This document shows, piece after piece, positions 51,096 through 59,342 of a DNA stretch of 64,000 bases. Source of the stretch: Lachnospiraceae bacterium (lineage in GTDB: Bacteria > Bacillota > Clostridia > Lachnospirales > Lachnospiraceae). The DNA lies in NCBI GenBank assembly GCA_022845955.1, contig AP025576.1:620001-684000 (forward strand), in the 5' to 3' direction. Position 1 is the stretch's first letter; each line of letters begins with the position of its first letter. The translations under genes and the position numbers were made by a program. Under the pieces are notes generated by a model. It did no database searches. It saw only the letters and a program-made list of their open reading frames with translations, and had not been told where the DNA came from.

Positions 51096-52232
51096 ATGGA
51101 ACAAAAGGTACAAAGGGAAAAAATTTATCTTTCTTCCCCCACGATGCATGGGGAAGAGCAGAAATTTGTGATGGAGGCATTTGATACCAACTGGGTCGCT
51201 CCGTTAGGCCCTAATGTAAACAGCTTCGAGAAGGAAATGGCGGCGTATACCGGCTGCGGATATGCGGCGGCACTGAGCGCGGGAACGGCGGCGATCCATC
51301 TGGCACTGCGTCTGATCGGCATACAGCCGGGGGACATTGTTTTTTCTTCCGACCTCACGTTTTCCGCCACTTGTAATCCTATCTGTTATGAAAAGGGAAC
51401 GCCGGTATTTATCGATTCGGAAGAAGATACCTGGAACATGGATCCGCAAGCCCTGAAAAAGGCTTTTGACAAATACCCGCAGGTGAAAGCGGTTATCTGC
51501 GCCCATCTCTATGGTACACCGGCCAAAATTGATGAAATACGGGCTCTCTGTGACAGTTATCACGTCCCTCTCATTGAGGACGCGGCAGAATCCTTAAGCG
51601 CAACCTTCCGGGGGCAGATGACCGGAACCTTCGGGGATTACGGTATCTTTTCCTTCAACGGAAATAAAATCATCACCACCTCCGGAGGCGGTATGCTGGT
51701 ATCCCGCGACGAAGCGGCCATCGAAAAAGCCCGTTTCCTCTCCACACAGGCGAGGGATAAAGCCAGACATTACCAGCATTCCCAGCTTGGCTTCAATTAC
51801 CGGATGTCCAATGTGGTGGCAGGTATCGGCAGGGGGCAGCTTATTCATCTGGAAGAGCATAAGCAGAAAAAGAACGAGATATACAGGCAGTATAAAGAAG
51901 CCTTTACTGATATTCCCGCCATTGCCATGAATCCCATGAACCCGGACGGGGATGCCAATAACTGGCTGTCCTGCATGACCATTGATCCGGAAAGCGGCGT
52001 GACCCCTGATATGGTAATGGATGCGCTGGAGGCGGAAAATATCGAATCCCGTCCGATCTGGAAGCCCATGCACCTTCAGCCGTTTTATGAGAAGGCCGAT
52101 TTTATCACGATGCAGGAAAACGGCAGCGTAGGAGAGCGGATTTTTACAAAAGGATTCTGTCTTCCCAGCGATATCAAAAACACGCCGGAGGATATGGAAT
52201 TCATTATCGGCATTGTACGGAAGTTTTTTTAA
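51096..52232 (+). CDS. pglE: UDP-4-amino-4,6-dideoxy-GlcNAc aminotransferase (PglE type)
   Basis: A 378-residue DegT/DnrJ/EryC1 aminotransferase that converts the PglF product to UDP-4-amino-4,6-dideoxy-GlcNAc. IYLSSPTMHGEEQKFVMEAF, ALSAGTAAIHLALRLIGIQP, LIEDAAESLSATF and the PLP lysine Lys191 in FSFNGNKIITTSGGGML are those of PglE/PilA-type enzymes (the FNGNK box separates it from PseC and WecE). KARHYQHSQLGFNYRMSN follows. ATG 51096 with GAGG at good spacing is preferred over GTG 51078. It is the third DegT-family enzyme in the window, each for a different sugar. Confidence 0.92.
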   Translation: MEQKVQREKIYLSSPTMHGEEQKFVMEAFDTNWVAPLGPNVNSFEKEMAAYTGCGYAAALSAGTAAIHLALRLIGIQPGDIVFSSDLTFSATCNPICYEKGTPVFIDSEEDTWNMDPQALKKAFDKYPQVKAVICAHLYGTPAKIDEIRALCDSYHVPLIEDAAESLSATFRGQMTGTFGDYGIFSFNGNKIITTSGGGMLVSRDEAAIEKARFLSTQARDKARHYQHSQLGFNYRMSNVVAGIGRGQLIHLEEHKQKKNEIYRQYKEAFTDIPAIAMNPMNPDGDANNWLSCMTIDPESGVTPDMVMDALEAENIESRPIWKPMHLQPFYEKADFITMQENGSVGERIFTKGFCLPSDIKNTPEDMEFIIGIVRKFF

Positions 52233-52277
52233 TCCCGGCAGGGGATTTCACGACAGTTCTTTAGAAAAGAGGTCAGG

Positions 52278-52913
52278 ATGTTTTATAAAAAGTTTGGTAA
52301 AAGATTGCTTGATTTTCTTCTTTCTTCCGTCGCCATTGTGGCAGTGAGCCCGATACTTCTGGTGGTTGCCGTTCTGGTGCGGGTAAAGCTGGGAAGCCCG
52401 GTGCTTTTCCATCAGGAACGTCCCGGAAGGAATGAAAAAATATTTACCCTGTGCAAATTCCGTACCATGACGGATAAACGGGATAAGGACGGAAACCTTC
52501 TGCCGGATGCGGACAGGCTGACCAAATTCGGAAAGCTGCTCCGGTCTACCAGCCTGGATGAACTGCCGGAACTTTTTAATATCTGGAAAGGGGATATGAG
52601 CATCATCGGCCCCAGGCCTCTTTTGGTGTCCTATCTGCCCTGGTATACTAAGGAAGAACGGCTGCGCCATACGGTAAGACCCGGACTGACCGGGCTTGCC
52701 CAGGTTTCAGGGAGGAATTTCCTGGACTGGGACAGCCGGCTTGCCAAGGATGTGGAGTATGTGAAAAACCTTACTCTGGCTATGGATATCAGCATTCTGG
52801 TAAAGACGGTGACCGTCGTATTTGCCAGGGATGAGGTGGCGGAGGATACTTCCGTTTCAGAAGGAAATCTGGCGGAAATCCGGAAAAGAAGGCAGTCCGC
52901 CGGTAACGGTTGA
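52278..52913 (+). CDS. pglC: PglC-type phosphoglycosyltransferase (initiating enzyme of glycan 2)
   Basis: A 211-residue monotopic phosphoglycosyltransferase: an N-terminal reentrant helix (about 10-32), HQERPGRNEKIFTLCKFRTM, STSLDELPELFNIWKGDMS, IIGPRPLLVSYLPWYT and RPGLTGLAQVSGRN. It moves a phospho-sugar from UDP to undecaprenyl phosphate. The short PglC length and the neighbours pglF and pglE point to a bacillosamine-type sugar. Its 3' end is followed after 8 nt by an ATP-grasp gene, a combination found as one fused protein (PglB2) in Neisseria. Confidence 0.9.
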   Translation: MFYKKFGKRLLDFLLSSVAIVAVSPILLVVAVLVRVKLGSPVLFHQERPGRNEKIFTLCKFRTMTDKRDKDGNLLPDADRLTKFGKLLRSTSLDELPELFNIWKGDMSIIGPRPLLVSYLPWYTKEERLRHTVRPGLTGLAQVSGRNFLDWDSRLAKDVEYVKNLTLAMDISILVKTVTVVFARDEVAEDTSVSEGNLAEIRKRRQSAGNG

Positions 52914-52921
52914 GAGGTAAA

Positions 52922-53905
52922 ATGATGATAAATGTATTGATTCTAAGCGCAGGAACCAGGAACAAGGTGGTTCAGTATTTCAAAAAAGAACTGGCCGGCA
53001 GGGGAAAGGTCTATGCAACGGACTGCAGCGAGCTGGCTCCCGCCGTCTATGAGGCGGATGAGGCTATTCTGGTTCCCCGCATGACGGAGCCGGGGTATCT
53101 GGAGCGGATTCTGGAAATCTGCCGGGAAAAGAAAATCACAGGTGTATTTTCCCTGATTGATCCGGAACTGACCCTTCTGGCGGAACACAGGGAGGAATTT
53201 CTGGCGGCGGGCACTACGCCTGTCATATCTTCTCCGGAAGCAGTTGCCCTCTCTTTTGATAAATACAAGATGTATCAGAAGCTGACGCAATTGGGATTTC
53301 CCACCGGACGCTGCTTTATGGATCCGAAGGCATTTGAAAAGGCGGTGGAGGAGGGCCGGATGCATTACCCGGTTTTTGTCAAGCCTGCCAGGGGAAGCGC
53401 CAGCATCAATATCAACAAGGTAACCTGTAAAGAAGAACTTGAACTTCTCTGCAGGCTGCATGAGGATATGATGATCCAGGAGTATATGGACGGCACGGAG
53501 TATGGAGCCGATGTGTATATTGATATGATCACCGGGAAGGTAACCTCCATATTTGTAAAAGAAAAAATCAAGATGCGCGCCGGGGAAACGGACAAATCCG
53601 TTTCCGTAAAAGACGCGAAACTGTTTGACCTGATAAAAAATTTCGTTGAAACCATTGGATTTTGTGGTATTATTGACATAGATATTTTCAAGGTGGACGG
53701 CGAATACAAATTTTCCGAGGTAAATCCCCGCTTTGGGGGCGGTTATCCCCATGCCTATGCCTGCGGCGTAAACGTACCCGCACAGATCATCAGGAATCTG
53801 GAAGGGAAAGCCAATGAGGAAGCCATCGGCGCTTACGAAGAAAATATCTGTATGATGAAATATAATGAAATCATGATCCGCCGATCTGACGGCCGATGTG
53901 ATTAA
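52922..53905 (+). CDS. ATP-grasp ligase beside PglC (PglB2-like partner)
   Basis: A 327-residue ATP-grasp enzyme from ATG 52922 (GAGAGG upstream). VLILSAGTRNKVVQYFKKEL opens the pre-ATP-grasp domain; SFDKYKMYQKLTQLGFPTGR, YPVFVKPARGSASININKV, MIQEYMDGTEYGADVYIDMI and the metal-binding FSEVNPRFGGGYPHAYACG complete the fold. In Neisseria PglB2 an ATP-grasp domain fused to a PglC-like domain attaches glycerate to the 4-amino group of the UDP-sugar. Here PglC and ATP-grasp are adjacent separate genes, and no PglD acetyltransferase is present beside them. I infer N-acylation of UDP-4-amino-4,6-dideoxy-GlcNAc; the acid is unknown. Confidence 0.8.
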   Translation: MMINVLILSAGTRNKVVQYFKKELAGRGKVYATDCSELAPAVYEADEAILVPRMTEPGYLERILEICREKKITGVFSLIDPELTLLAEHREEFLAAGTTPVISSPEAVALSFDKYKMYQKLTQLGFPTGRCFMDPKAFEKAVEEGRMHYPVFVKPARGSASININKVTCKEELELLCRLHEDMMIQEYMDGTEYGADVYIDMITGKVTSIFVKEKIKMRAGETDKSVSVKDAKLFDLIKNFVETIGFCGIIDIDIFKVDGEYKFSEVNPRFGGGYPHAYACGVNVPAQIIRNLEGKANEEAIGAYEENICMMKYNEIMIRRSDGRCD

Positions 53906-53910
53906 AAAAC

Positions 53911-53940
53911 GGTACGGTTCAGACTTGTCTGAACGGTTAC
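53911..53940. repeat. Dispersed palindromic repeat before pglA
   Basis: GTTCAGAC/GTCTGAAC (53917-53934) is a perfect inner 8-bp palindrome with a 2-nt loop, flanked by GGTACG and GGTTAC. It belongs to the 30-bp subfamily and lies 6 nt after the ATP-grasp stop. Confidence 0.75.
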
Positions 53941-53964
53941 TGAATATAAAACAAGGAGAATCCA

Positions 53965-55092
53965 ATGTCTTCTTCCCTATTGATACTGTCCAACAGCGAC
54001 TCCGGCCTTTACGATTTCCGCAAGGAAGTGCTGAAGGCGCTTCTGGAAAAAGGCTTCCGTGTTCTTGTATCCGTGCCGGATACCGGTTATGTGGACAAGA
54101 TAAAAGCGCTCGGCTGCGAATATATTCCCACCGCCTTTGAACGGCGGGGGATGAACCCTTTTCAGGACATGAAGCTCATGCTTTTTTACCGGAGACTTAT
54201 TAAGCGGCACCGGCCGCTTGCGGTGCTGACTTATACGATTAAACCCAATATTTACGGCGGCCTTGCAGCAAGACTGACCGGGACGCCATATCTGGTGAAT
54301 GTGACGGGGCTGGGAACCACGCTGGAAAACGGCGGGATTTTGCAGAAAATGATAATTCTTATGTACCGGACCGCTTTAAAGGCGGCAGCCTGTGTCTTTT
54401 TCCAAAATAAAGGGAACCGGGATTTCCTGGTCCGGAAAAAATGTGTTACCGGAAAGGTGCGGGTGATTCCTGGATCCGGGGTAAACCTTGATGAGCACAG
54501 GCCGGAGGAATACCCTCCGGGAGACGGGCAGATCCGGTTTGTATCCATTATGCGTCTGATGAAGGACAAAGGGGTTGAGGAGCTGATGACAGCCGCACAG
54601 GCGGTCCATGAAAAGCATCCCGAAACCCTGTTCCAGATTCTCGGAGCCTATGAAGAGGAAACCAGACATATTTATGAGCCAAGGGTGAAGGAGCTGGAGG
54701 AAAAAGGAATTCTTTGTTATTATGGATACCGGGACGATGTGCCGGTATTTTTAAAGGAGTGCCAGGCGGTCATCCACCCTTCTTACCATGAAGGGATGTC
54801 CAATGTCCTTCTGGAGGCGGCGGCGACGGCGCGCCCGGTGCTTGCCAGCGCCATAGAGGGCTGTCTTGATACGTTTTCCGAAGGCTGCAGCGGATTGGCT
54901 TTTCAGCCCCAGGACAGCAGCAGCCTGACGGAAGCCGTGGAGCGTTTCCTTGCCTTGTCCTATGAGGAAAGAAAAGAAATGGGAAGGCAGGGAAGGAAAT
55001 ACGTGGAGGAGAAATTCGACAGGAACTTTGTGGTGGCGGCTTATCTGGAGGAAATTGCAGGTATTCGTTCAGGCCGTTTCGGTCCGTCCTAA
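53965..55092 (+). CDS. pglA: PglA-like glycosyltransferase family 4
   Basis: A 375-residue GT4 enzyme: LLILSNSDSGLYDFRKEVLK, YTIKPNIYGGLAARLTGTPY, NVTGLGTTLENGGILQKMI, FQNKGNRDFLVRKKCV, then donor-side SIMRLMKDKGVEELMTAAQ and HPSYHEGMSNVLLEAAATAR. This is the PglA/WbpY-like pattern of transferases that add the second sugar (HexNAc) to a lipid-linked bacillosamine-type residue. Its order after pglC fits. AAGGAG precedes ATG. Confidence 0.87.
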   Translation: MSSSLLILSNSDSGLYDFRKEVLKALLEKGFRVLVSVPDTGYVDKIKALGCEYIPTAFERRGMNPFQDMKLMLFYRRLIKRHRPLAVLTYTIKPNIYGGLAARLTGTPYLVNVTGLGTTLENGGILQKMIILMYRTALKAAACVFFQNKGNRDFLVRKKCVTGKVRVIPGSGVNLDEHRPEEYPPGDGQIRFVSIMRLMKDKGVEELMTAAQAVHEKHPETLFQILGAYEEETRHIYEPRVKELEEKGILCYYGYRDDVPVFLKECQAVIHPSYHEGMSNVLLEAAATARPVLASAIEGCLDTFSEGCSGLAFQPQDSSSLTEAVERFLALSYEERKEMGRQGRKYVEEKFDRNFVVAAYLEEIAGIRSGRFGPS

Positions 55093-55167
55093 ACAAGTGC
55101 CGCTGTTACGGGCATTTATCCATAAATCAGACAGATACGAATGAAAGATTCGGGAAATGAGGTCAAA

Positions 55168-56484
55168 ATGGGATTATATGAAAAACTTGTAAACGGAGAA
55201 GAAAAACTGTCTCTCGTCGGCTTAGGCTATGTGGGTATGCCCATTGCGGTAGCTTTCGGCAGAAAAATCAATGTTATCGGCTATGATTTGAATGCGCAGA
55301 AGGTGGAGCAGTATAAAGCGGGATATGATCCTACCAGAGAGGTGGGAGACGATGTGATCAGGCAGGCAAATGTGGAATTCACAGCCGATGAAACGAAGCT
55401 GAAGGAAGCGAAATTCCATATCGTTGCTGTCCCCACACCGGTAAATGAGGATCATACGCCGGATCTGCGTCCTGTGGAGGGCGCCAGCCGTACCGTGGGA
55501 CGTAATCTGGTGAAGGGAAGCATCGTGGTGTTCGAATCCACCGTATATCCCGGAGTAACCGAGGAAATCTGTGTTCCCATTATGGAAAAGGAATCGGGCC
55601 TGAAATGCGGGATTGATTTTAAGGTGGGCTATTCCCCGGAGCGTATCAACCCCGGGGACAAGGTGCATCGTCTGGAGACGATCGTGAAGATAGTATCCGG
55701 CATGGATGAAGAGACGCTGGATACCATTGCAAAAGTATATGAGCTGGTGGTGGAAGCCGGAGTATACCGTGCCGATTCCATCAAGGTGGCGGAAGCGGCC
55801 AAGGTAATTGAAAACAGTCAGCGAGATATTAATATCGCTTTTATGAACGAACTTTCCATTATTTTTAACAAGCTGGGCATCGATACCAAGTCCGTACTGG
55901 ATGCGGCGGGGACAAAATGGAATTTCCTTCCGTTCTTCCCGGGCCTGGTTGGAGGCCACTGTATCGGCGTGGATCCTTATTATCTCACCTACAAGGCGGA
56001 GGAATTGGGTTATCATTCCCAAATCATTCTGTCCGGGCGCCGTATCAATGACGATATGGGCAGATATGTGGCCGAAAATGTGGTAAAGAACCTGATTAAA
56101 GCCGATATACCGGTAAAAACGGCCAGGGTTGCTATTCTGGGCTTCACCTTTAAGGAGAACTGCCCGGATACCAGAAATACAAAGGTGATCGATATTGTGA
56201 AGGAGCTTCGTGAGTATGGGATTGATCCGGTTATTGTGGACGAGACGGCGGATGCACAGGAGGCGGAGCGGCTTTACGGCGTAAAGCTTGCAGGTAAGGA
56301 CGCGGTGAAGGATCTGGATGCCCTTGTTATCGCTGTAGCCCATGAAGAATTCAGTCACCTCACCGGAGAAGAAATCAGTGGTTACTTCAATTCGGCCCAT
56401 GACAAAAAAGTGCTGGTTGATATCAAGGGGATTTTGGATCGTAAGGATTACCTGACAGATGAATATATCTATTGGAGATTATAA
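55168..56484 (+). CDS. tviB: UDP-N-acetylhexosamine 6-dehydrogenase (TviB/WbpO type)
   Basis: Oxidises UDP-GlcNAc or UDP-GalNAc to the uronic acid with NAD. The 438-residue protein has the nucleotide loop SLVGLGYVGMPIAVAFG, VAVPTPVNEDHTPDLRPV, GSIVVFESTVYPGVTEEIC, GYSPERINPGD, the central KVAEAAKVIENSQRDINIA and the catalytic Cys in PGLVGGHCIGVDPYYL. ILGFTFKENCPDTRNTKV begins the UDP-binding domain. ATG 55168 has TGAGG upstream; ATG 55141 has no ribosome site. With the epimerase that follows it can supply UDP-GalNAcA. Confidence 0.92.
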   Translation: MGLYEKLVNGEEKLSLVGLGYVGMPIAVAFGRKINVIGYDLNAQKVEQYKAGYDPTREVGDDVIRQANVEFTADETKLKEAKFHIVAVPTPVNEDHTPDLRPVEGASRTVGRNLVKGSIVVFESTVYPGVTEEICVPIMEKESGLKCGIDFKVGYSPERINPGDKVHRLETIVKIVSGMDEETLDTIAKVYELVVEAGVYRADSIKVAEAAKVIENSQRDINIAFMNELSIIFNKLGIDTKSVLDAAGTKWNFLPFFPGLVGGHCIGVDPYYLTYKAEELGYHSQIILSGRRINDDMGRYVAENVVKNLIKADIPVKTARVAILGFTFKENCPDTRNTKVIDIVKELREYGIDPVIVDETADAQEAERLYGVKLAGKDAVKDLDALVIAVAHEEFSHLTGEEISGYFNSAHDKKVLVDIKGILDRKDYLTDEYIYWRL

Positions 56485-56495
56485 GGAGAGAGAAC

Positions 56496-57470
56496 ATGGG
56501 TTATAAAAATTTGCAGTTTGCTAAAGAAAGTGTATTTCTTGTTACGGGCGGAGCGGGCTTCATAGGATCCAATCTGTGCGAAGCCATTCTGGATATGGGG
56601 TATCAGGTAAGATGCCTGGACGATTTGTCCACCGGAAAGCAGGAAAATGTGGAAATGTTCCTGGACAGGCCGGGATATACCTTCATCAAAGGGGATATCA
56701 AGGATCTGGAAACCTGCAGAAGGGCCTGCGACGGTGTGGATTATGTGCTGAACCAGGCGGCCTGGGGAAGCGTTCCCAGAAGTATTGAAATGCCTATTTT
56801 TTATGAGCAGAACAACATCGGCGGCACACTGAACATGATGGAAGCGGCAAGGGAAAGCGGTGTGAAAAAATTTGTGTATGCCTCCAGCTCTTCCGTATAC
56901 GGCGATCATCCCGCCCTCCCCAAAAAAGAGGGGATCGAAGGAGAGGTGCTTTCCCCTTACGCCCTTACCAAGCGTACGAATGAAGAGTACGGGAAGCTTT
57001 ATAAGAAGCTTTATGATCTCGATACCTATGGCCTGCGTTATTTTAATGTGTTCGGACGCAGGCAGAACCCGGATGGGATGTACGCGGCCGTAATACCCAA
57101 ATTCCTGAAGCAGCTGCTTAACGATGAGGTTCCCACCATCAATGGAGACGGAAAACAATCCCGTGATTTTACGTATATCGACAATGTGATCGAAGCCAAT
57201 CTGAAAGCCTGCCTTGCTTCCGGGGAAGCGGCCGGGGAAGCCTATAATATCGGATCCGGCGGAAGAGAATTCCTCATTGACATTTATTATGATCTGTGCA
57301 AAGCGCTGGGGAAGGAAATGGAACCCAAATTCGGCCCTCCCAGAAGGGGAGATGTCCGGGATTCCAATGCGGATATCACCAAGGCGAGAGTAAATCTGGG
57401 TTACGATCCGGACTATGACTTTGAAACGGGAATCCGTCTGGCGATTGACTGGTATAAAGAAAATCTGTAA
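56496..57470 (+). CDS. tviC: UDP-N-acetylhexosamine 4-epimerase (TviC/WbpP type)
   Basis: A 324-residue SDR epimerase that interconverts GlcNAc/GalNAc (or their uronic acid) forms of UDP-sugars. FLVTGGAGFIGSNLCEAILD, YVLNQAAWGSVPRSIEMPI, FVYASSSSVYGDHPALPK, the catalytic Tyr/Lys in SPYALTKRTNEEYGKLY, LRYFNVFGRRQNPDGMYAAV and RDFTYIDNVIEANL are the WbpP/TviC blocks. AAGGAG precedes ATG 56496, 11 nt after tviB. The pair mirrors tviB-tviC of Vi antigen clusters. Confidence 0.92.
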   Translation: MGYKNLQFAKESVFLVTGGAGFIGSNLCEAILDMGYQVRCLDDLSTGKQENVEMFLDRPGYTFIKGDIKDLETCRRACDGVDYVLNQAAWGSVPRSIEMPIFYEQNNIGGTLNMMEAARESGVKKFVYASSSSVYGDHPALPKKEGIEGEVLSPYALTKRTNEEYGKLYKKLYDLDTYGLRYFNVFGRRQNPDGMYAAVIPKFLKQLLNDEVPTINGDGKQSRDFTYIDNVIEANLKACLASGEAAGEAYNIGSGGREFLIDIYYDLCKALGKEMEPKFGPPRRGDVRDSNADITKARVNLGYDPDYDFETGIRLAIDWYKENL

Positions 57471-57564
57471 AAAGAGACAGACGCAGGCCCCGGAAGGTAT
57501 TGGCCAGCGATACGGGGAAGGATTGGTGTATGGGGATTGGTGGTATGGGAAAGGATGGGAGCAT

Positions 57565-58485
57565 ATGAAGATGAAGGTAGTTATTTTCGGCGTGAAGGAT
57601 ACTACGGCGGAAATTGTATCTTATGTGCAGGAAAAGATATGTCCGGTGGATTTGGTGGTGACGATTCATCCGGAGGTCCTTTCTGGAAATCAGGTTTCGG
57701 GATATAAAGGGCTGGGTTACCTGACGGAGAGGTATGGCATTCCTGTTTATGAAACGCATTCTTATGGTTTGAAGGATGAGGAAACGGCTCGTTTTTTTGC
57801 GGAAAATGAGTTTGAAATCGGTATTTCCATGGGGTGGCAGAGACTGATTCCCCAGGCGGTGCTGGATCGTTTTCAATATGGTATATTCGGGTTTCACGGA
57901 AGCTGCGGTTATCTTCCTTACGGGAGAGGGCGTTCGCCTTTAAACTGGTCCGTGATTAACGGGGATACCCGGTTTGTGCTGAACCTGTTCCAGTATGATG
58001 CGGATCCGGACAGTCCGAATGTATTTGCCAATGAAATGTTTTCCATTACCCCGCATGATACCATCCGGACGCTGCAATATAAGAACATATTGGTGTCCAA
58101 GCGTCTGATCAGGAGGCTGCTGGAGGCGTTCCGGGAAGGAAATGTGATGGTTAACCGGCAGTCCGGGGATTTCAGCAGCTGGTATAACAAGCGTACTGCG
58201 GAGGACGGAAAAATTGATTTCCGGGGAAAGACCAGGGATATTTATAATCTGGTGAGAGGGGTTACCAGGCCGTTTCCGGGCGCCTTCTGTATGTGCGGGG
58301 AGGAACGGGTGACGGTATGGAGTGCCCATCCCTTTGATGAAATGCTGGATTTTTCCGGGTATGCTCCGGGAGAGATCATAGATACCATGGATGGGAAAGT
58401 GATCGTGCGTACGGTGGACGGTTCCCTTTTGATTGAGGAATATGAGAGCGGCCGCACGCTGTTGGCGGGGGATAAGCTGGAATGA
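57565..58485 (+). CDS. Formyltransferase-fold protein with altered catalytic site
   Basis: A 306-residue protein with the N10-formyl-THF transferase fold (Fmt, ArnA, sugar N-formyltransferases): KVVIFGVKDTTAEIVSYVQE, GISMGWQRLIPQAVLDRFQY, FHGSCGYLPYGRGRSPLNW and a C-terminal OB-like part with YNLVRGVTRPFPGAFCMCGE. The catalytic Asn of the Asn-His-Asp triad, normally two residues before the His, is Gly109 here; His111 and an Asp near 148 remain. It may be a sugar N-formyltransferase with a changed site, or a related one-carbon enzyme. ATG 57565 follows AAGGATGGGAG. Confidence 0.78.
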   Translation: MKMKVVIFGVKDTTAEIVSYVQEKICPVDLVVTIHPEVLSGNQVSGYKGLGYLTERYGIPVYETHSYGLKDEETARFFAENEFEIGISMGWQRLIPQAVLDRFQYGIFGFHGSCGYLPYGRGRSPLNWSVINGDTRFVLNLFQYDADPDSPNVFANEMFSITPHDTIRTLQYKNILVSKRLIRRLLEAFREGNVMVNRQSGDFSSWYNKRTAEDGKIDFRGKTRDIYNLVRGVTRPFPGAFCMCGEERVTVWSAHPFDEMLDFSGYAPGEIIDTMDGKVIVRTVDGSLLIEEYESGRTLLAGDKLE

Positions 58486-59231
58486 AAATAGCGATCCGTA
58501 TGGATGATATCACGGCGGACATGAATTGGGATAATTTTCTTGCCCTGAAGGCGGTGTTTGACAAATATCATTGCCGCCCACTGATCGGTGTGGTTCCTGA
58601 TAACCAGGATGAAAACCTGCGGGTTGCGGCTCCCAGAGAGGATTTTTGGGAATATCTGAAGGAGCTTGAGAAGGATGGCTGGGTGATAGCACAGCATGGC
58701 TGTAAGCATCAATATACCACCAAAAAGGGAGGCCTTTTCCCCTTGAACCGTTTTTCCGAATATGCGGGGGTGTCTCTGGAAGAGCAGAAACGGTTAATTT
58801 CCCATGGGAAAAAAAAGCTGGAAGAAAAAGGGATAACTACGGATATCTTCATGCCCCCCGGGCATACTTTTGATAAAAATACACTAAAGGCTCTGAAGGA
58901 CTGCGGATTTTCTTTCCTTACCGACGGATTCGGGAAGAAGCCTTACTGCCGGGAAGGACTTACCTTCCTTCCGGTCTCCGCAAGAAAGAAGGGGTGTTTG
59001 CGTGATAAGAAGGGCTACACAACATTAGTGATCCATGCAAATGCTATGAAGCCCTCAGAAATCCTGTGGTATGAAAGAATGCTTGCAGAATATCCCGAAA
59101 AGTTTATTTCATACAGGGAATTGCTGGCTGTCCCGGGAGAAAAACGCAGCCCTGCAGGAAATCTTGCAGAATATATACAGGCAGCCGGAAAACGGATTTT
59201 GGTAAAGCTGATGTTATTGTTCAGATCGTGA
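58482..59231 (+). CDS. Polysaccharide deacetylase-like protein (DUF2334 type)
   Basis: A 249-residue carbohydrate-esterase-fold protein: IRMDDITADMNWDN (Asp8, Asp9), VIAQHGCKHQYTT with metal histidines His72 and His76, and FMPPGHTFDKNTL (His128). These are the polysaccharide deacetylase metal and base positions in the DUF2334/WbmS-like group. The start overlaps the previous stop (ATGA), so it is coupled to the formyltransferase-fold gene. Together they could replace an N-acetyl by another N-acyl group on an amino sugar, which is inference. No signal peptide is seen, so it acts in the cytoplasm. Confidence 0.8.
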   Translation: MKIAIRMDDITADMNWDNFLALKAVFDKYHCRPLIGVVPDNQDENLRVAAPREDFWEYLKELEKDGWVIAQHGCKHQYTTKKGGLFPLNRFSEYAGVSLEEQKRLISHGKKKLEEKGITTDIFMPPGHTFDKNTLKALKDCGFSFLTDGFGKKPYCREGLTFLPVSARKKGCLRDKKGYTTLVIHANAMKPSEILWYERMLAEYPEKFISYRELLAVPGEKRSPAGNLAEYIQAAGKRILVKLMLLFRS

Positions 59232-59320
59232 CGTGCACTTGCTGCACGGCATCGGAGCCGGTATCGTGGCGGTTACAGGGCATCCGCCCCCCGCGGAAAG
59301 CGACTTTCATGGGCGGATGC
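59232..59320. repeat. Two perfect hairpins in the gap before the GT4 gene
   Basis: CGTGCA/TGCACG (59232-59248) and GCATCCGCCC/GGGCGGATGC (59280-59320, 21-nt loop) fill the 111-bp gap. No T-run follows. The second stem ends 22 nt before GTG 59343. Confidence 0.55.
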
Positions 59321-59342
59321 GAAGAAACGGAGGGAATGACCG

